DNA of 64,000 nucleotides from Mesorhizobium sp. 131-2-1 (GTDB lineage: Bacteria; Pseudomonadota; Alphaproteobacteria; Rhizobiales; Rhizobiaceae). Positions 33,693 through 42,558 of the stretch are shown here, one piece after another; positions within the stretch are counted from its first letter, which is position 1, and each line of letters opens with the position of its first letter. Made by a program: the position numbers and the translations under genes. Location: contig NZ_AP023247.1 of the NCBI RefSeq assembly GCF_016756535.1, positions 5,704,501 to 5,768,500 of the forward strand, given 5' to 3'. Below the pieces are notes generated by a model. That model was given only the letters and a program-made list of their open reading frames with translations, had not been told where the DNA came from and made no database searches.

Positions 33693-33717
33693 GGAACTTG
33701 TCCGCGATGCGGGAGTT
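33693..33717 (+). promoter_or_regulatory. Sigma-EcfG-type promoter of the yciF-like gene
   Basis: GGAAC (33693-33697) and GTT (33715-33717) are separated by 17 bases, with A instead of C before GTT. It lies about 37 bp before the chosen ATG. Confidence 0.55.
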
Positions 33718-33753
33718 GAGATGAACTTGCCACACCCAACAAGGAAAAAATCA

Positions 33754-34263
33754 ATGGCGACGACCAAGGCTTCCACCAAGGGGCTCAACGACCTCTTTCA
33801 TGACACGCTCAAGGACATCTATTTCGCCGAGAAGAAGATTCTCGCAACCCTGCCGAAGATGGAGAAGGCAGCGCATAGCCGCGATCTGAAGGCGGCTTTC
33901 GAAAAGCACCGCGGCCAGACGGAACTGCACGTGTCCAGGCTTGAGCAGGTGTTCGCAACCATCGGCAAGAAGCCGGTCGGCAAGACCTGCGCGGCGATCA
34001 TGGGCATTACCGAGGAAGGCGCCGAGATCATGGAAGAATACAAGGGCGCGGTGGCGCTCGATGCCGGCCTGCTTGCCGCCGCACAGGCCGTCGAGCACTA
34101 CGAGATTTCGCGCTACGGCACCTTGCGCACCTGGGCCTCGGAGCTTGGCTACAACCAAGCGGTGAAGCTGCTCGAGCTGACGCTCAGCGAGGAAAAGGAG
34201 ACCGATGCGGCTCTCACCCAGCTCGCAGAGTCGGCCGTCAATATCGCGGCGGAAGCCGCATAG
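33754..34263 (+). CDS. YciF/DUF892 ferritin-like stress protein
   Basis: A 169-residue ferritin-like four-helix protein of the YciE/YciF (DUF892) family. The pattern GLNDLFHDTLKDIYFAEKKI and LPKMEKAAHSRDLKAAFEKH, then a QTELHVSRLEQVFATIGKKP helix and AAQAVEHYEISRYGTLRTWA, shows the Glu/His residues of a diiron-type site. These genes belong to general stress regulons. The ATG at 33754 follows AAGGAAAAAATCA; an in-frame ATG at 33721 falls only a few bases from the predicted promoter -10, so it is less likely. A terminator follows. Confidence 0.88.
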   Translation: MATTKASTKGLNDLFHDTLKDIYFAEKKILATLPKMEKAAHSRDLKAAFEKHRGQTELHVSRLEQVFATIGKKPVGKTCAAIMGITEEGAEIMEEYKGAVALDAGLLAAAQAVEHYEISRYGTLRTWASELGYNQAVKLLELTLSEEKETDAALTQLAESAVNIAAEAA

Positions 34264-34301
34264 CGCGAACCGCGCTTACATCACCAAGCACAGTACACCC
34301 T

Positions 34302-34336
34302 GGAGCCTCGATGCGCACGCATCGGGGCTCCCTTTT
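34302..34336 (+). terminator. Rho-independent terminator after the yciF-like gene
   Basis: A 13-bp stem (GGAGCCTCGATGC / GCATCGGGGCTCC, one G-T pair) with a 4-base loop and a TTTT run. It ends 20 bp before the next start codon, so it may attenuate rather than fully block read-through. Confidence 0.8.
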
Positions 34337-34355
34337 CACCCGAGAAAAATCCCCC

Positions 34356-34718
34356 ATGGAAAAGACATTCAACCGGCTGGCGGGCGCCGTCGCGCACGCT
34401 ACGGGCAGGCCCTGGGCCTTTTCGCTTTGCCTGGCATCGGTGCTGATCTGGGCCGCGTCGGGACCCATCTTCGACTATTCCGAGACCTGGCAGCTGGTCA
34501 TCAACACCGGCACCACCATCATCACCTTCCTGATGGTGTTCCTGATTCAGAACACGCAGAACCGCGATGGCGCCGCCATCCAGGCCAAGCTCGACGAACT
34601 CATCCGGTCGGGTCAGGGCAAGAACGACTTCATCGGCATCGAGCACCTGACAGAGGCGGAGGTGGAAGAGTTCCGCGCCGCCTGTACCCGGGCGAAGGAG
34701 AGACAGGTGGCGGCCTAG
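34356..34718 (+). CDS. Low-affinity iron permease family small membrane protein
   Basis: A 120-residue protein related to the Fet4-like low-affinity iron permease family as found in rhizobia. It has two predicted transmembrane helices (WAFSLCLASVLIWAASGPIF and WQLVINTGTTIITFLMVFLI), then the family motif QNTQNRDGAAIQAKLDELI and an acidic tail (IGIEHLTEAEVEEFRAACTR). It is too short to be a full channel unless it oligomerises; iron transport is inferred from the family name only. A divergent paralogue lies at 35162. The gene follows the terminator closely, with a weak ribosome site. Confidence 0.8.
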   Translation: MEKTFNRLAGAVAHATGRPWAFSLCLASVLIWAASGPIFDYSETWQLVINTGTTIITFLMVFLIQNTQNRDGAAIQAKLDELIRSGQGKNDFIGIEHLTEAEVEEFRAACTRAKERQVAA

Positions 34719-34798
34719 TTTGATGTATCAGCCTCGCCCTTCCCTTGATCTCCAGCAGCCGGCTGCCAGCCGTGGATCCAGTTCGACCAAGAGGCTGA

Positions 34799-34823
34799 GG
34801 AACCAGCGGCTTCGATCTTTGTT
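34799..34823 (+). promoter_or_regulatory. Sigma-EcfG-type promoter
   Basis: GGAAC (34799-34803), 17 bases, GTT (34821-34823), about 28 bp before the ATG of the next gene. Confidence 0.55.
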
Positions 34824-34850
34824 TACGATCAACCCCAGGAAGGATCGAAG

Positions 34851-35129
34851 ATGACCGAGAACGAAAATCATCATGAGACCGGAGCAACCAAATATCCGGC
34901 GCGAAACGATGCTGACCCATCGGATAATTTCTCCCAGGACGCAGCGGCCAACAAGAAGCCGCCAAGCGGCATGGGATTGACCCGGCCCGTCGGAGACGTG
35001 GACGACAAGACGCATCAGTCCGACGGTCAAAATCCGCCGAAGCAGGGAACTCCGAGCCCGGCAACGCAAAAGACTTCGGGTGCAGGCCCTGCGATTTCGG
35101 AGCACTCGAAAGACGCCAAGGCGCCATAA
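34851..35129 (+). CDS. Disordered hydrophilic hypothetical protein, probable stress gene
   Basis: A 92-residue protein almost without hydrophobic residues (MTENENHHETGATKYPARND, SQDAAANKKPPSGMGLTRPV, QNPPKQGTPSPATQ). The composition, rich in Asn, Asp, Pro, Lys and Gly, suggests an intrinsically disordered, hydrophilin-like protein. The ribosome site GGAAGGATCGAAG is good and an EcfG-type promoter lies just upstream, so induction under desiccation or osmotic stress is plausible. No family is recognised. Confidence 0.6.
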   Translation: MTENENHHETGATKYPARNDADPSDNFSQDAAANKKPPSGMGLTRPVGDVDDKTHQSDGQNPPKQGTPSPATQKTSGAGPAISEHSKDAKAP

Positions 35130-35161
35130 GGAGGCCGTCAGCCTGGAGCCTACACGAAGGA

Positions 35162-35524
35162 CTAGGGAATTTCCGCCGCCGGCTTGCCGGCCTCGCCCGC
35201 GGACGAGTTCGATGCCCGGCTCTCGATGTGCTTCAGCTCGGCGGCGATGTCCTCGGGCGAACCATGCTCGAGACCGACGACTTCGTTTCGCGCGGTATCC
35301 AGAGCCACTATGATTTCGTTGAGCTTCGCCTGCATGGCCGCCGTGTCACGGGCATTCTGGATCAGCACCACTCCCGTCAGCGCCAGCGCCGAAATCGACA
35401 CGATGTAGGTGCCAAGCGAGGAACTGGCGATGGCCGCACAGACGAGTGCACCGGCGAGCATCACATAAAAGCCTGGCGGCCGGGAAAAGAATTCCGCCAG
35501 GACATAAAGTGGTCTGTGCATCAT
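35162..35524 (-). CDS. Low-affinity iron permease family small membrane protein (paralogue)
   Basis: A 120-residue protein with the same plan as the gene at 34356: two helices (GFYVMLAGALVCAAIASSSL, YIVSISALALTGVVLIQNAR), then the QNARDTAAMQAKLNEIIVAL motif and an acidic tail with VVGLEHGSPEDIAAELKHIE. QN-x-x-DxAAxQAKLxExI is shared by both copies. The ATG at 35524 was chosen. The open frame continues to 35755, but that part overlaps the promoter region. A consensus EcfG promoter lies upstream on the same strand. Confidence 0.75.
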   Translation of the reverse strand: MMHRPLYVLAEFFSRPPGFYVMLAGALVCAAIASSSLGTYIVSISALALTGVVLIQNARDTAAMQAKLNEIIVALDTARNEVVGLEHGSPEDIAAELKHIESRASNSSAGEAGKPAAEIP

Positions 35525-35618
35525 TATCACCAGTTTCCCATGAAAAAACCCGCCTGCTGAGAAGTCACAGAGACGGGCTCTTGCAGGATCGACACCTGCT
35601 GCCGATTCCTGTTTTTGC

Positions 35619-35643
35619 AACGCCGCCGCTGCCCTTTTGTTCC
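35619..35643 (-). promoter_or_regulatory. Sigma-EcfG-type promoter (leftward)
   Basis: On the minus strand GGAAC (35643-35639), 16 bases, CGTT (35622-35619): an exact consensus match. It drives the iron-permease-like gene at 35524. It is back to back with the rightward promoter at 35690. Confidence 0.65.
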
Positions 35644-35689
35644 GCCGGTGCAAGACGCAAATATCCTCCTTTAATAACTGCTGCGGGCG

Positions 35690-35714
35690 GGAACAAAGCC
35701 CGCCGGTACTTGTT
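35690..35714 (+). promoter_or_regulatory. Sigma-EcfG-type promoter (rightward)
   Basis: GGAAC (35690-35694), 16 bases, TGTT (35711-35714), 40 bp before the DUF4142 gene start. Confidence 0.6.
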
Positions 35715-35753
35715 CTGCTCACAGCACGATTTGTGCCCAACAAGGACCCTCCC

Positions 35754-36509
35754 ATGAAAACAAGTCACCTTTTGGCTGCGCTGGCCACGGCCACCGCCAT
35801 GACCTTCGCACTGCCCGCTTTCGCCGCCGACAGCGCGCAAGACTTCGTCGACAAGGCCGCCGCCGGCGGCATGTTCGAAGTGGATTCGAGCAAGATCGCC
35901 GAGGACAAGGCTAAGGACCAGAGCGTCAAGGACTTCGCGCAGAAGATGATCGACGATCACGGCGCGGCCAACGCCAAGCTGGAGACGATCGCCGGTGAAC
36001 AGCAACTGAAGCTGCCCACGCAGCTGGACGCCAAGCACAAGAGCGATCTCGATGCCCTGCAAAACAGCAAGGACCCCATCGACGGCTCCTATGTCCAGAT
36101 GCAGCGCGATGCGCATTCAGACGCGGTCAAGCTGTTCGAAAGCTATGCCAAGGACGGTGACAACGCGCAGCTGAAGACCTTCGCCCAGGAGACCGTGCCG
36201 ACGCTCAAGATGCATCAGGAAATGGTCGAGAAGATCGCGACGACCATGGACACCAAGACGTCGGCGACGAAGAACGGGACGCCGACTGCCACTGTCGGCG
36301 ACGCGCCAGAACCTGCTCCTCCGCTCTCCGGCGCAAACAGCTTCACCGAGGACCAGGCCAAGGACCGCATCCAGGATGCCGGCTTCTCGGATGTGTCGAA
36401 GCTGACCAAGGACGACCAGGGCATCTGGCGCGGCCAGGCGAACAAGGACGGCAAGAGCACCACCGTCGCGCTGGACTACAAGGGCAACGTCGTTGCCGGC
36501 ACCAATTGA
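35754..36509 (+). CDS. Exported DUF4142 protein with PepSY-like C-terminal domain
   Basis: A 251-residue exported protein. The signal peptide is MKTSHLLAALATATAMTFAL (cleavage near AFAAD). Residues 26-165 form a DUF4142 ferritin-like helical bundle (DFVDKAAAGGMFEVDSSKIA, KDFAQKMIDDHGAANAKLET, AKDGDNAQLKTFAQETVPTL). A Thr/Pro-rich linker leads to a C-terminal PepSY-like module (TEDQAKDRIQDAGFSDVSKL, DKSTTVALDYKGNVV-like end). It is probably periplasmic. The next gene starts 24 bp downstream, forming a likely operon with it under the EcfG promoter. Confidence 0.82.
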   Translation: MKTSHLLAALATATAMTFALPAFAADSAQDFVDKAAAGGMFEVDSSKIAEDKAKDQSVKDFAQKMIDDHGAANAKLETIAGEQQLKLPTQLDAKHKSDLDALQNSKDPIDGSYVQMQRDAHSDAVKLFESYAKDGDNAQLKTFAQETVPTLKMHQEMVEKIATTMDTKTSATKNGTPTATVGDAPEPAPPLSGANSFTEDQAKDRIQDAGFSDVSKLTKDDQGIWRGQANKDGKSTTVALDYKGNVVAGTN

Positions 36510-36533
36510 ACAGAAAAGCAGGAGATCAAAAAC

Positions 36534-37157
36534 ATGAAAACCGTAACCGGACTTTTCGACAATTACGACGACGCCTCGGATGCAGTCGGCAAGCTGGAGG
36601 CCAGCGGCATTCCGCATTCCGATATCAGCATTGTCGCCAGCAACTCGACCGACTGGTACGGCGACCGCTCCAACGCCTCGGAAGATGCAGCTGAGGGTGC
36701 GGGCCTTGGTGCCGTCATCGGCGGTGCCGGCGGACTGCTGGCCGGCCTCGGCATCATGGCCATTCCGGGCGTCGGTCCGGTGGTGGCCGCAGGATGGCTG
36801 GCCGCCACTGCGGTCGGCGCCTTGGGCGGCGCGGTGGTCGGTGGTGCTGCCGGCGGAATTGTCGGGGCGCTGACCGATTCCGGCGTTTCGGAAAAGGATG
36901 CCCATGTCGTTGCCGAGGGCTTGCGCCGCGGCGGAACATTGGTGACGGCCAAGGTCGACGACGAGCTTGCCGGCGATGCCGAGCGCATCCTCGGACAGAC
37001 CAACTCGGTGAACCTGGAAGACCGCCGCAGCACCTATGAGGCCGGCGGCTGGACCGGATTTGACGCCGGTGCCGGGAACTACACCACAAGTGAGATCGAC
37101 CGCGACAGAGCGCGCAACGCCAACCGCGACAGAGCGCGCAACGCCAACCGCGCCTGA
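36534..37157 (+). CDS. YflT/GSP17M-like stress protein with glycine-zipper segment
   Basis: A 207-residue protein. The N-terminal ferredoxin-like fold MKTVTGLFDNYDDASDAVGK, LEASGIPHSDISIVASN matches the general stress protein 17M/YflT domain. A long Gly/Ala hydrophobic stretch (about residues 55-110, LGAVIGGAGGLLAGLGIMAI, ALGGAVVGGAAGGIVGAL) resembles a membrane-associating glycine zipper. A second fold half follows (SEKDAHVVAEGLRRGGTLVT). The C-terminus ends in two copies of DRARNANR encoded by a 24-bp direct repeat. The ribosome site is AGGAGATCAAAAAC. Confidence 0.8.
   Translation: MKTVTGLFDNYDDASDAVGKLEASGIPHSDISIVASNSTDWYGDRSNASEDAAEGAGLGAVIGGAGGLLAGLGIMAIPGVGPVVAAGWLAATAVGALGGAVVGGAAGGIVGALTDSGVSEKDAHVVAEGLRRGGTLVTAKVDDELAGDAERILGQTNSVNLEDRRSTYEAGGWTGFDAGAGNYTTSEIDRDRARNANRDRARNANRA
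37101..37148 (+). repeat. Two perfect 24-bp tandem repeats in coding DNA
   Basis: The unit from 37101 to 37124 is repeated exactly from 37125 to 37148 and adds an extra RDRARNAN to the stress protein's tail. Perfect identity suggests a recent slippage event. Confidence 0.85.
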
Positions 37158-37163
37158 TCGCCG

Positions 37164-37191
37164 AGCCCCGCTGCTGAAAGGCGGCGGGGCT
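37164..37191 (+). terminator. Weak hairpin after the stress-protein gene
   Basis: An 8-bp stem AGCCCCGC / GCGGGGCT with a 12-base loop. It is followed by TCG rather than a T run, so it may be an RNA-stabilising or weak termination structure before the catalase gene. Confidence 0.45.
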
Positions 37192-37248
37192 TCGTGGCGT
37201 CTGGCGACCAGGAATGCCTGATCCACCATTGCTGCAAGGAAACAAGTC

Positions 37249-39360
<2,112 letters not shown>

Positions 39361-39476
39361 CCAGCGCCGCAGGCTTCGACGGCGGAGCGCTGTGCGCCGT
39401 CGTCCAGGGTAGGAACAAGCAAGAGCGGTCCGGCGACAAACCCAGTCATCAAAGGGTCGAGGGCAGGGCCTTGCGG

Positions 39477-39653
39477 GTGAACGAAAGCAACATCGAGGAC
39501 CGCGAGCCTTCCGCTTTTCCGCCACCGCCCGAGCAGCGCTCCGGCGGCCGGCCCAGGCCGCACAAGGTCGAGGGCAAGGCGCAGCGGATCAACGACAACA
39601 GCGTGGACGACCAGAAACCTACCCGCTCATCCGGGCCGCGACACAGCGAATGA
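39477..39653 (+). CDS. Possible small disordered protein downstream of catalase
   Basis: A 58-residue frame from a GTG at 39477, MNESNIEDREPSAFPPPPEQ then a PRPHKVEGKAQRINDNSVDD stretch. It is hydrophilic and Pro/Arg-rich, comparable in style to the disordered stress protein at 34851. A loose AGGGCAGGG lies upstream. There is no family support; it could be non-coding. Confidence 0.3.
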   Translation: MNESNIEDREPSAFPPPPEQRSGGRPRPHKVEGKAQRINDNSVDDQKPTRSSGPRHSE

Positions 39654-39691
39654 TCGCGGGGGCCTTGCTGCCGTTCCCGGCGGCGTCGACG

Positions 39692-40822
39692 CTAGCGCAT
39701 CAGCCCGGCCGCGCGCAGGGCGTCCTCAATGACCTTGGTGATGCCGCCGGCCGAACCACGCGTGGGATCGACGTGGACCGCCGCCCGTGGTTTCTCCGCC
39801 GGGATATAAGCCTCCAACGCGGCGCGTGACGAGGTTTCGGCTTTCGCCGCGCGCCGTGTGGCCGGCTTGCCAAGGCCCCAGAAGCGGGTGATATGGCGCG
39901 TCGAGGAAATCGCGACATCGAGCATGAATGGCCCTGCCCTGCCCAGGCCGTCCTCGCCGGACGTCTTGAGTGGCGTTCCATGACCCATGCCGGCAATGGT
40001 GTATTTCTCGATCCGCTCGCGGCCGGTGCCGTCGCACCAGACCTGCCGTGTCTGGCCGTCGACCTTCTCGGTGCGTGTCGGGGCCTTGCCCACGCCATGC
40101 ACCCCTTGCCATTGCGCGAGGATCGCATCCGCGTTGGCGGGTACGACGGTGTTGTCGGCCGAGCCCTGCCAGACCGAAATCGTCGGCCAGGGAGCTTTGT
40201 GCGGCGAGGCCTCGCGCAAGAGACGCTGGAGTTCGACCTTGGACGGGCCGCCATGGCCACGCATGCGGTCGAAGGCTTCGGGAATGGTCGCCGCGCTCCC
40301 ATAGGCAAGCCCGGCAATGATCGCGCCACCAGCGAACACCTCAGGATAGGCCGCCAGCATCACTGTCGCCATGGCGCCACCCGCGGAAAGGCCGGTGATG
40401 AAAATGCGCGTGCGATCGAGCCCATGCGAGACGACCGCCGCCTCGATCATCTGACGGATGGAAAGCGCCTCGCCACCATCGCGCCGGATATCCCCGGGCA
40501 CGAACCAGTTGAAGCAGAGATTGGGATTGTTGGCGCGCTGCTGCTCGGGCAACAGTACCGCAAACCCCTGTTCGGTGGCGAGTTGCGACCAGCCTGAGCC
40601 ATAATCGTAGTCGGCCGCGCTCTGGGCACAGCCATGCAGCACGACGACCATGGCCGCCTGCCGCGGCAAGTTATCGGGAACCAACAGCCGCGCACGCAAG
40701 GCGCCAGGATTGGAACCAAAGCCGGCAATGTCGGAAAAACGATCGTGATGTCGCTGCCCTGAAGCGGCTGGTCGGCGGCGCATCGCGCTCAGGCGAGCGA
40801 TCGTATCTGATATGTTTCGCAA
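39692..40822 (-). CDS. PHB depolymerase-family esterase
   Basis: A 376-residue alpha/beta hydrolase of the PHB depolymerase/feruloyl-esterase family (COG3509). The oxyanion strand is VVVLHGCAQSAADYDYGSGW, the lipase box is FITGLSAGGAMATVMLAAYP (nucleophile Ser), then VWQGSADNTVVPANAD provides the Asp and GMGHGTPL the His. The TTG at 40822 gives LRNISDTIARL, the usual N-terminus of the intracellular form, and AAGGA lies six bases upstream. The frame remains open to 41278 but that extension is low-quality sequence. There is no signal peptide, so intracellular PHB oligomers or ester substrates are likely. Confidence 0.85.
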   Translation of the reverse strand: MRNISDTIARLSAMRRRPAASGQRHHDRFSDIAGFGSNPGALRARLLVPDNLPRQAAMVVVLHGCAQSAADYDYGSGWSQLATEQGFAVLLPEQQRANNPNLCFNWFVPGDIRRDGGEALSIRQMIEAAVVSHGLDRTRIFITGLSAGGAMATVMLAAYPEVFAGGAIIAGLAYGSAATIPEAFDRMRGHGGPSKVELQRLLREASPHKAPWPTISVWQGSADNTVVPANADAILAQWQGVHGVGKAPTRTEKVDGQTRQVWCDGTGRERIEKYTIAGMGHGTPLKTSGEDGLGRAGPFMLDVAISSTRHITRFWGLGKPATRRAAKAETSSRAALEAYIPAEKPRAAVHVDPTRGSAGGITKVIEDALRAAGLMR

Positions 40823-41307
40823 ATCGGCATCCTTGACCGCCGGAATGGCGGGGTCGTACACAACGCACATGCAGCAATATCGTTGCTGCACCGCACAATA
40901 AGAAGCGTAACGAAGCAGAAGGCTGCCGATGCGCGGCTGGGTGGGCAGGGCGCGTCGCGGAAGATGATGCCGACCGTATACCCCCGAAGCCATGGCCATC
41001 ACCGCGCACGAAAATAAGAAACCAGCGATTGTCGAATTCCGCCCTCGCGGAACGACATTGGTGCGGCGGCCTGCATGGCAGCCGACCGGCAACCTCAACA
41101 GGAGCGGATGGCCGCTTGCCTGCTGATGGCATTCTAGCGATGGTGGTGCAGGTGCTGCCCGGATAGCCCGCTGCCGCAGGTGACAAATGGCACCTCGCGC
41201 GACTTCAACTCCCGCACAACCCGGAAGCCTATGGCTCCGCTGCGCCGGATGTATTAGAGTAGTCTCATACACGTCCATCCGCGGGCGACCGACGCCCGGA
41301 GAGTTAG
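40823..41307. other. Intergenic region between divergent genes
   Basis: About 485 bp between the esterase and the ankyrin gene. It is partly open in several frames but without family similarity or a good start signal. It presumably carries the two divergent promoters, which I cannot place. Confidence 0.45.
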
Positions 41308-41976
41308 ATGATGACGGTATCGAGGCGATTGTTGCTGTCGAGGGCCTTCCCGATGCGGGTCAGGCCTTTTGGAACCGGCTGGCTTCGGATCAGTCGGGCT
41401 TTCGTCGTTACTTCCATATCCTGGTTTGCCGCCGGTGCGGTGACTGCTGGGCCGCTCCACGACGCTGCGCGGGAAGGCGACGCGGCCAAGGTCGCCGCGC
41501 TCCTGGCAAACGGCGCCAATGTGAACGATCGCGACGAGAGCCGTCAGACCCCGCTGATCGATGCGGCGCTTGCCGGCAAGGCCGAGGTCGCCGTTGCATT
41601 GATCGAGGCCAAGGCCGACATCGAAGCCCGTAACGATCGCGGCTTCACCGCGCTACATGCGGCAGCCTATTCGGGAAGCCTGGACATCGCAAAATTGCTG
41701 CTCGACCACGGGGCCGAGGTCGACGCATTGAGCACCCACAAGATCACGCCGCTGCATGTGGCAGCAGAAGAGAACCAGACGGCCATCTCGGAGCTGTTGA
41801 TCTCGCGCGGCGCACAGGTCGAAGCAATCCAGGAATACGGATACACGCCTCTCAGCCGCGCGACATTCTTTCAGAGCACCGACGTGATGGTTTTGCTCAA
41901 GAAGCACGGCGCAAAATGCCAACCCAAGGAAACGATGGGGTCGTCGTACAAGGTGTGCATCGCCCTCGGCAACTGA
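41308..41976 (+). CDS. Exported ankyrin-repeat protein
   Basis: A 222-residue protein with a basic N-terminus and hydrophobic segment (SRAFVVTSISWFAAGAVTAG) consistent with export. It then has five ankyrin repeats: PLHDAAREGDAAKVAALLAN, TPLIDAALAGKAEVAVALIE, TALHAAAYSGSLDIAKLLLD, TPLHVAAEENQTAISELLIS and TPLSRATFFQSTDVMVLLKK. Two cysteines near the C-terminus may pair. GGAGAG lies upstream of tandem ATGs at 41308 and 41311. It is followed 27 bp later by a YHS protein, probably co-transcribed. Ankyrin repeats mediate protein binding; the partner is unknown. Confidence 0.85.
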   Translation: MMTVSRRLLLSRAFPMRVRPFGTGWLRISRAFVVTSISWFAAGAVTAGPLHDAAREGDAAKVAALLANGANVNDRDESRQTPLIDAALAGKAEVAVALIEAKADIEARNDRGFTALHAAAYSGSLDIAKLLLDHGAEVDALSTHKITPLHVAAEENQTAISELLISRGAQVEAIQEYGYTPLSRATFFQSTDVMVLLKKHGAKCQPKETMGSSYKVCIALGN

Positions 41977-42003
41977 CATCGAGAAAGGTTACTGGAGGAG
42001 AAC

Positions 42004-42516
42004 ATGACAGAGAACCGTTCCAGAACGTTTGACGGTTTGCTTTTCGCCGGAGTAGCCACCGCGTTCCTTCTGCCCTTCGGCGTTGGCGCATCCGACGCGG
42101 TCGACGGGGTGAACACCGGATATTTCGGCAACGTCGCCATACAGGGCTACGATCCGGTGGCGTATTTCACCGACGGTCGTGCGACCGTGGGTTCGCCGAC
42201 GATCTCGAAGAAGTGGCTCGGGGCGACGTGGTATTTCGCCAGCGTCCAACACCGGGATGCCTTCATTTCCGAGCCGGTGCGCTATGCCCCTCAGTTCGGC
42301 GGCTTCTGCACCGGGGGAATGTCAGCTAAAGAGGCATCCGCGAACCTCGACCCGGAAGCCTTCCGCATCGTCGATGGCAAGCTCTTCCTGTTCTCCGGAA
42401 AGGGGGGCCTGGAGGAAGACTTCGATGCCAACCCGGCGCCTGTCATTGCGAAAGCGGAAGCTGAATGGCCCGCAGTGGAGGCGAAGGAATTCGAGGCTAG
42501 AGCCGCCGCCAACTAG
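42004..42516 (+). CDS. Exported YHS-domain protein
   Basis: A 170-residue exported protein. Its signal-like N-terminus is DGLLFAGVATAFLLPFGVGA. The YHS-type domain is VAIQGYDPVAYFTDGRATVG, KKWLGATWYFASVQHRDAFI, YAPQFGGFCTGGMS with a conserved Cys, and a tail rich in Glu/Ala (KAEAEWPAVEAKEFEARAAA). YHS domains are often metal- or haem-associated. The ribosome site TGGAGGAGAAC is strong. It is paired with the ankyrin gene. Confidence 0.82.
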   Translation: MTENRSRTFDGLLFAGVATAFLLPFGVGASDAVDGVNTGYFGNVAIQGYDPVAYFTDGRATVGSPTISKKWLGATWYFASVQHRDAFISEPVRYAPQFGGFCTGGMSAKEASANLDPEAFRIVDGKLFLFSGKGGLEEDFDANPAPVIAKAEAEWPAVEAKEFEARAAAN

Positions 42517-42558
42517 CTCCGGCGCGATGTCGTGAGCCCGCAAGTTGAATGACGCCCG

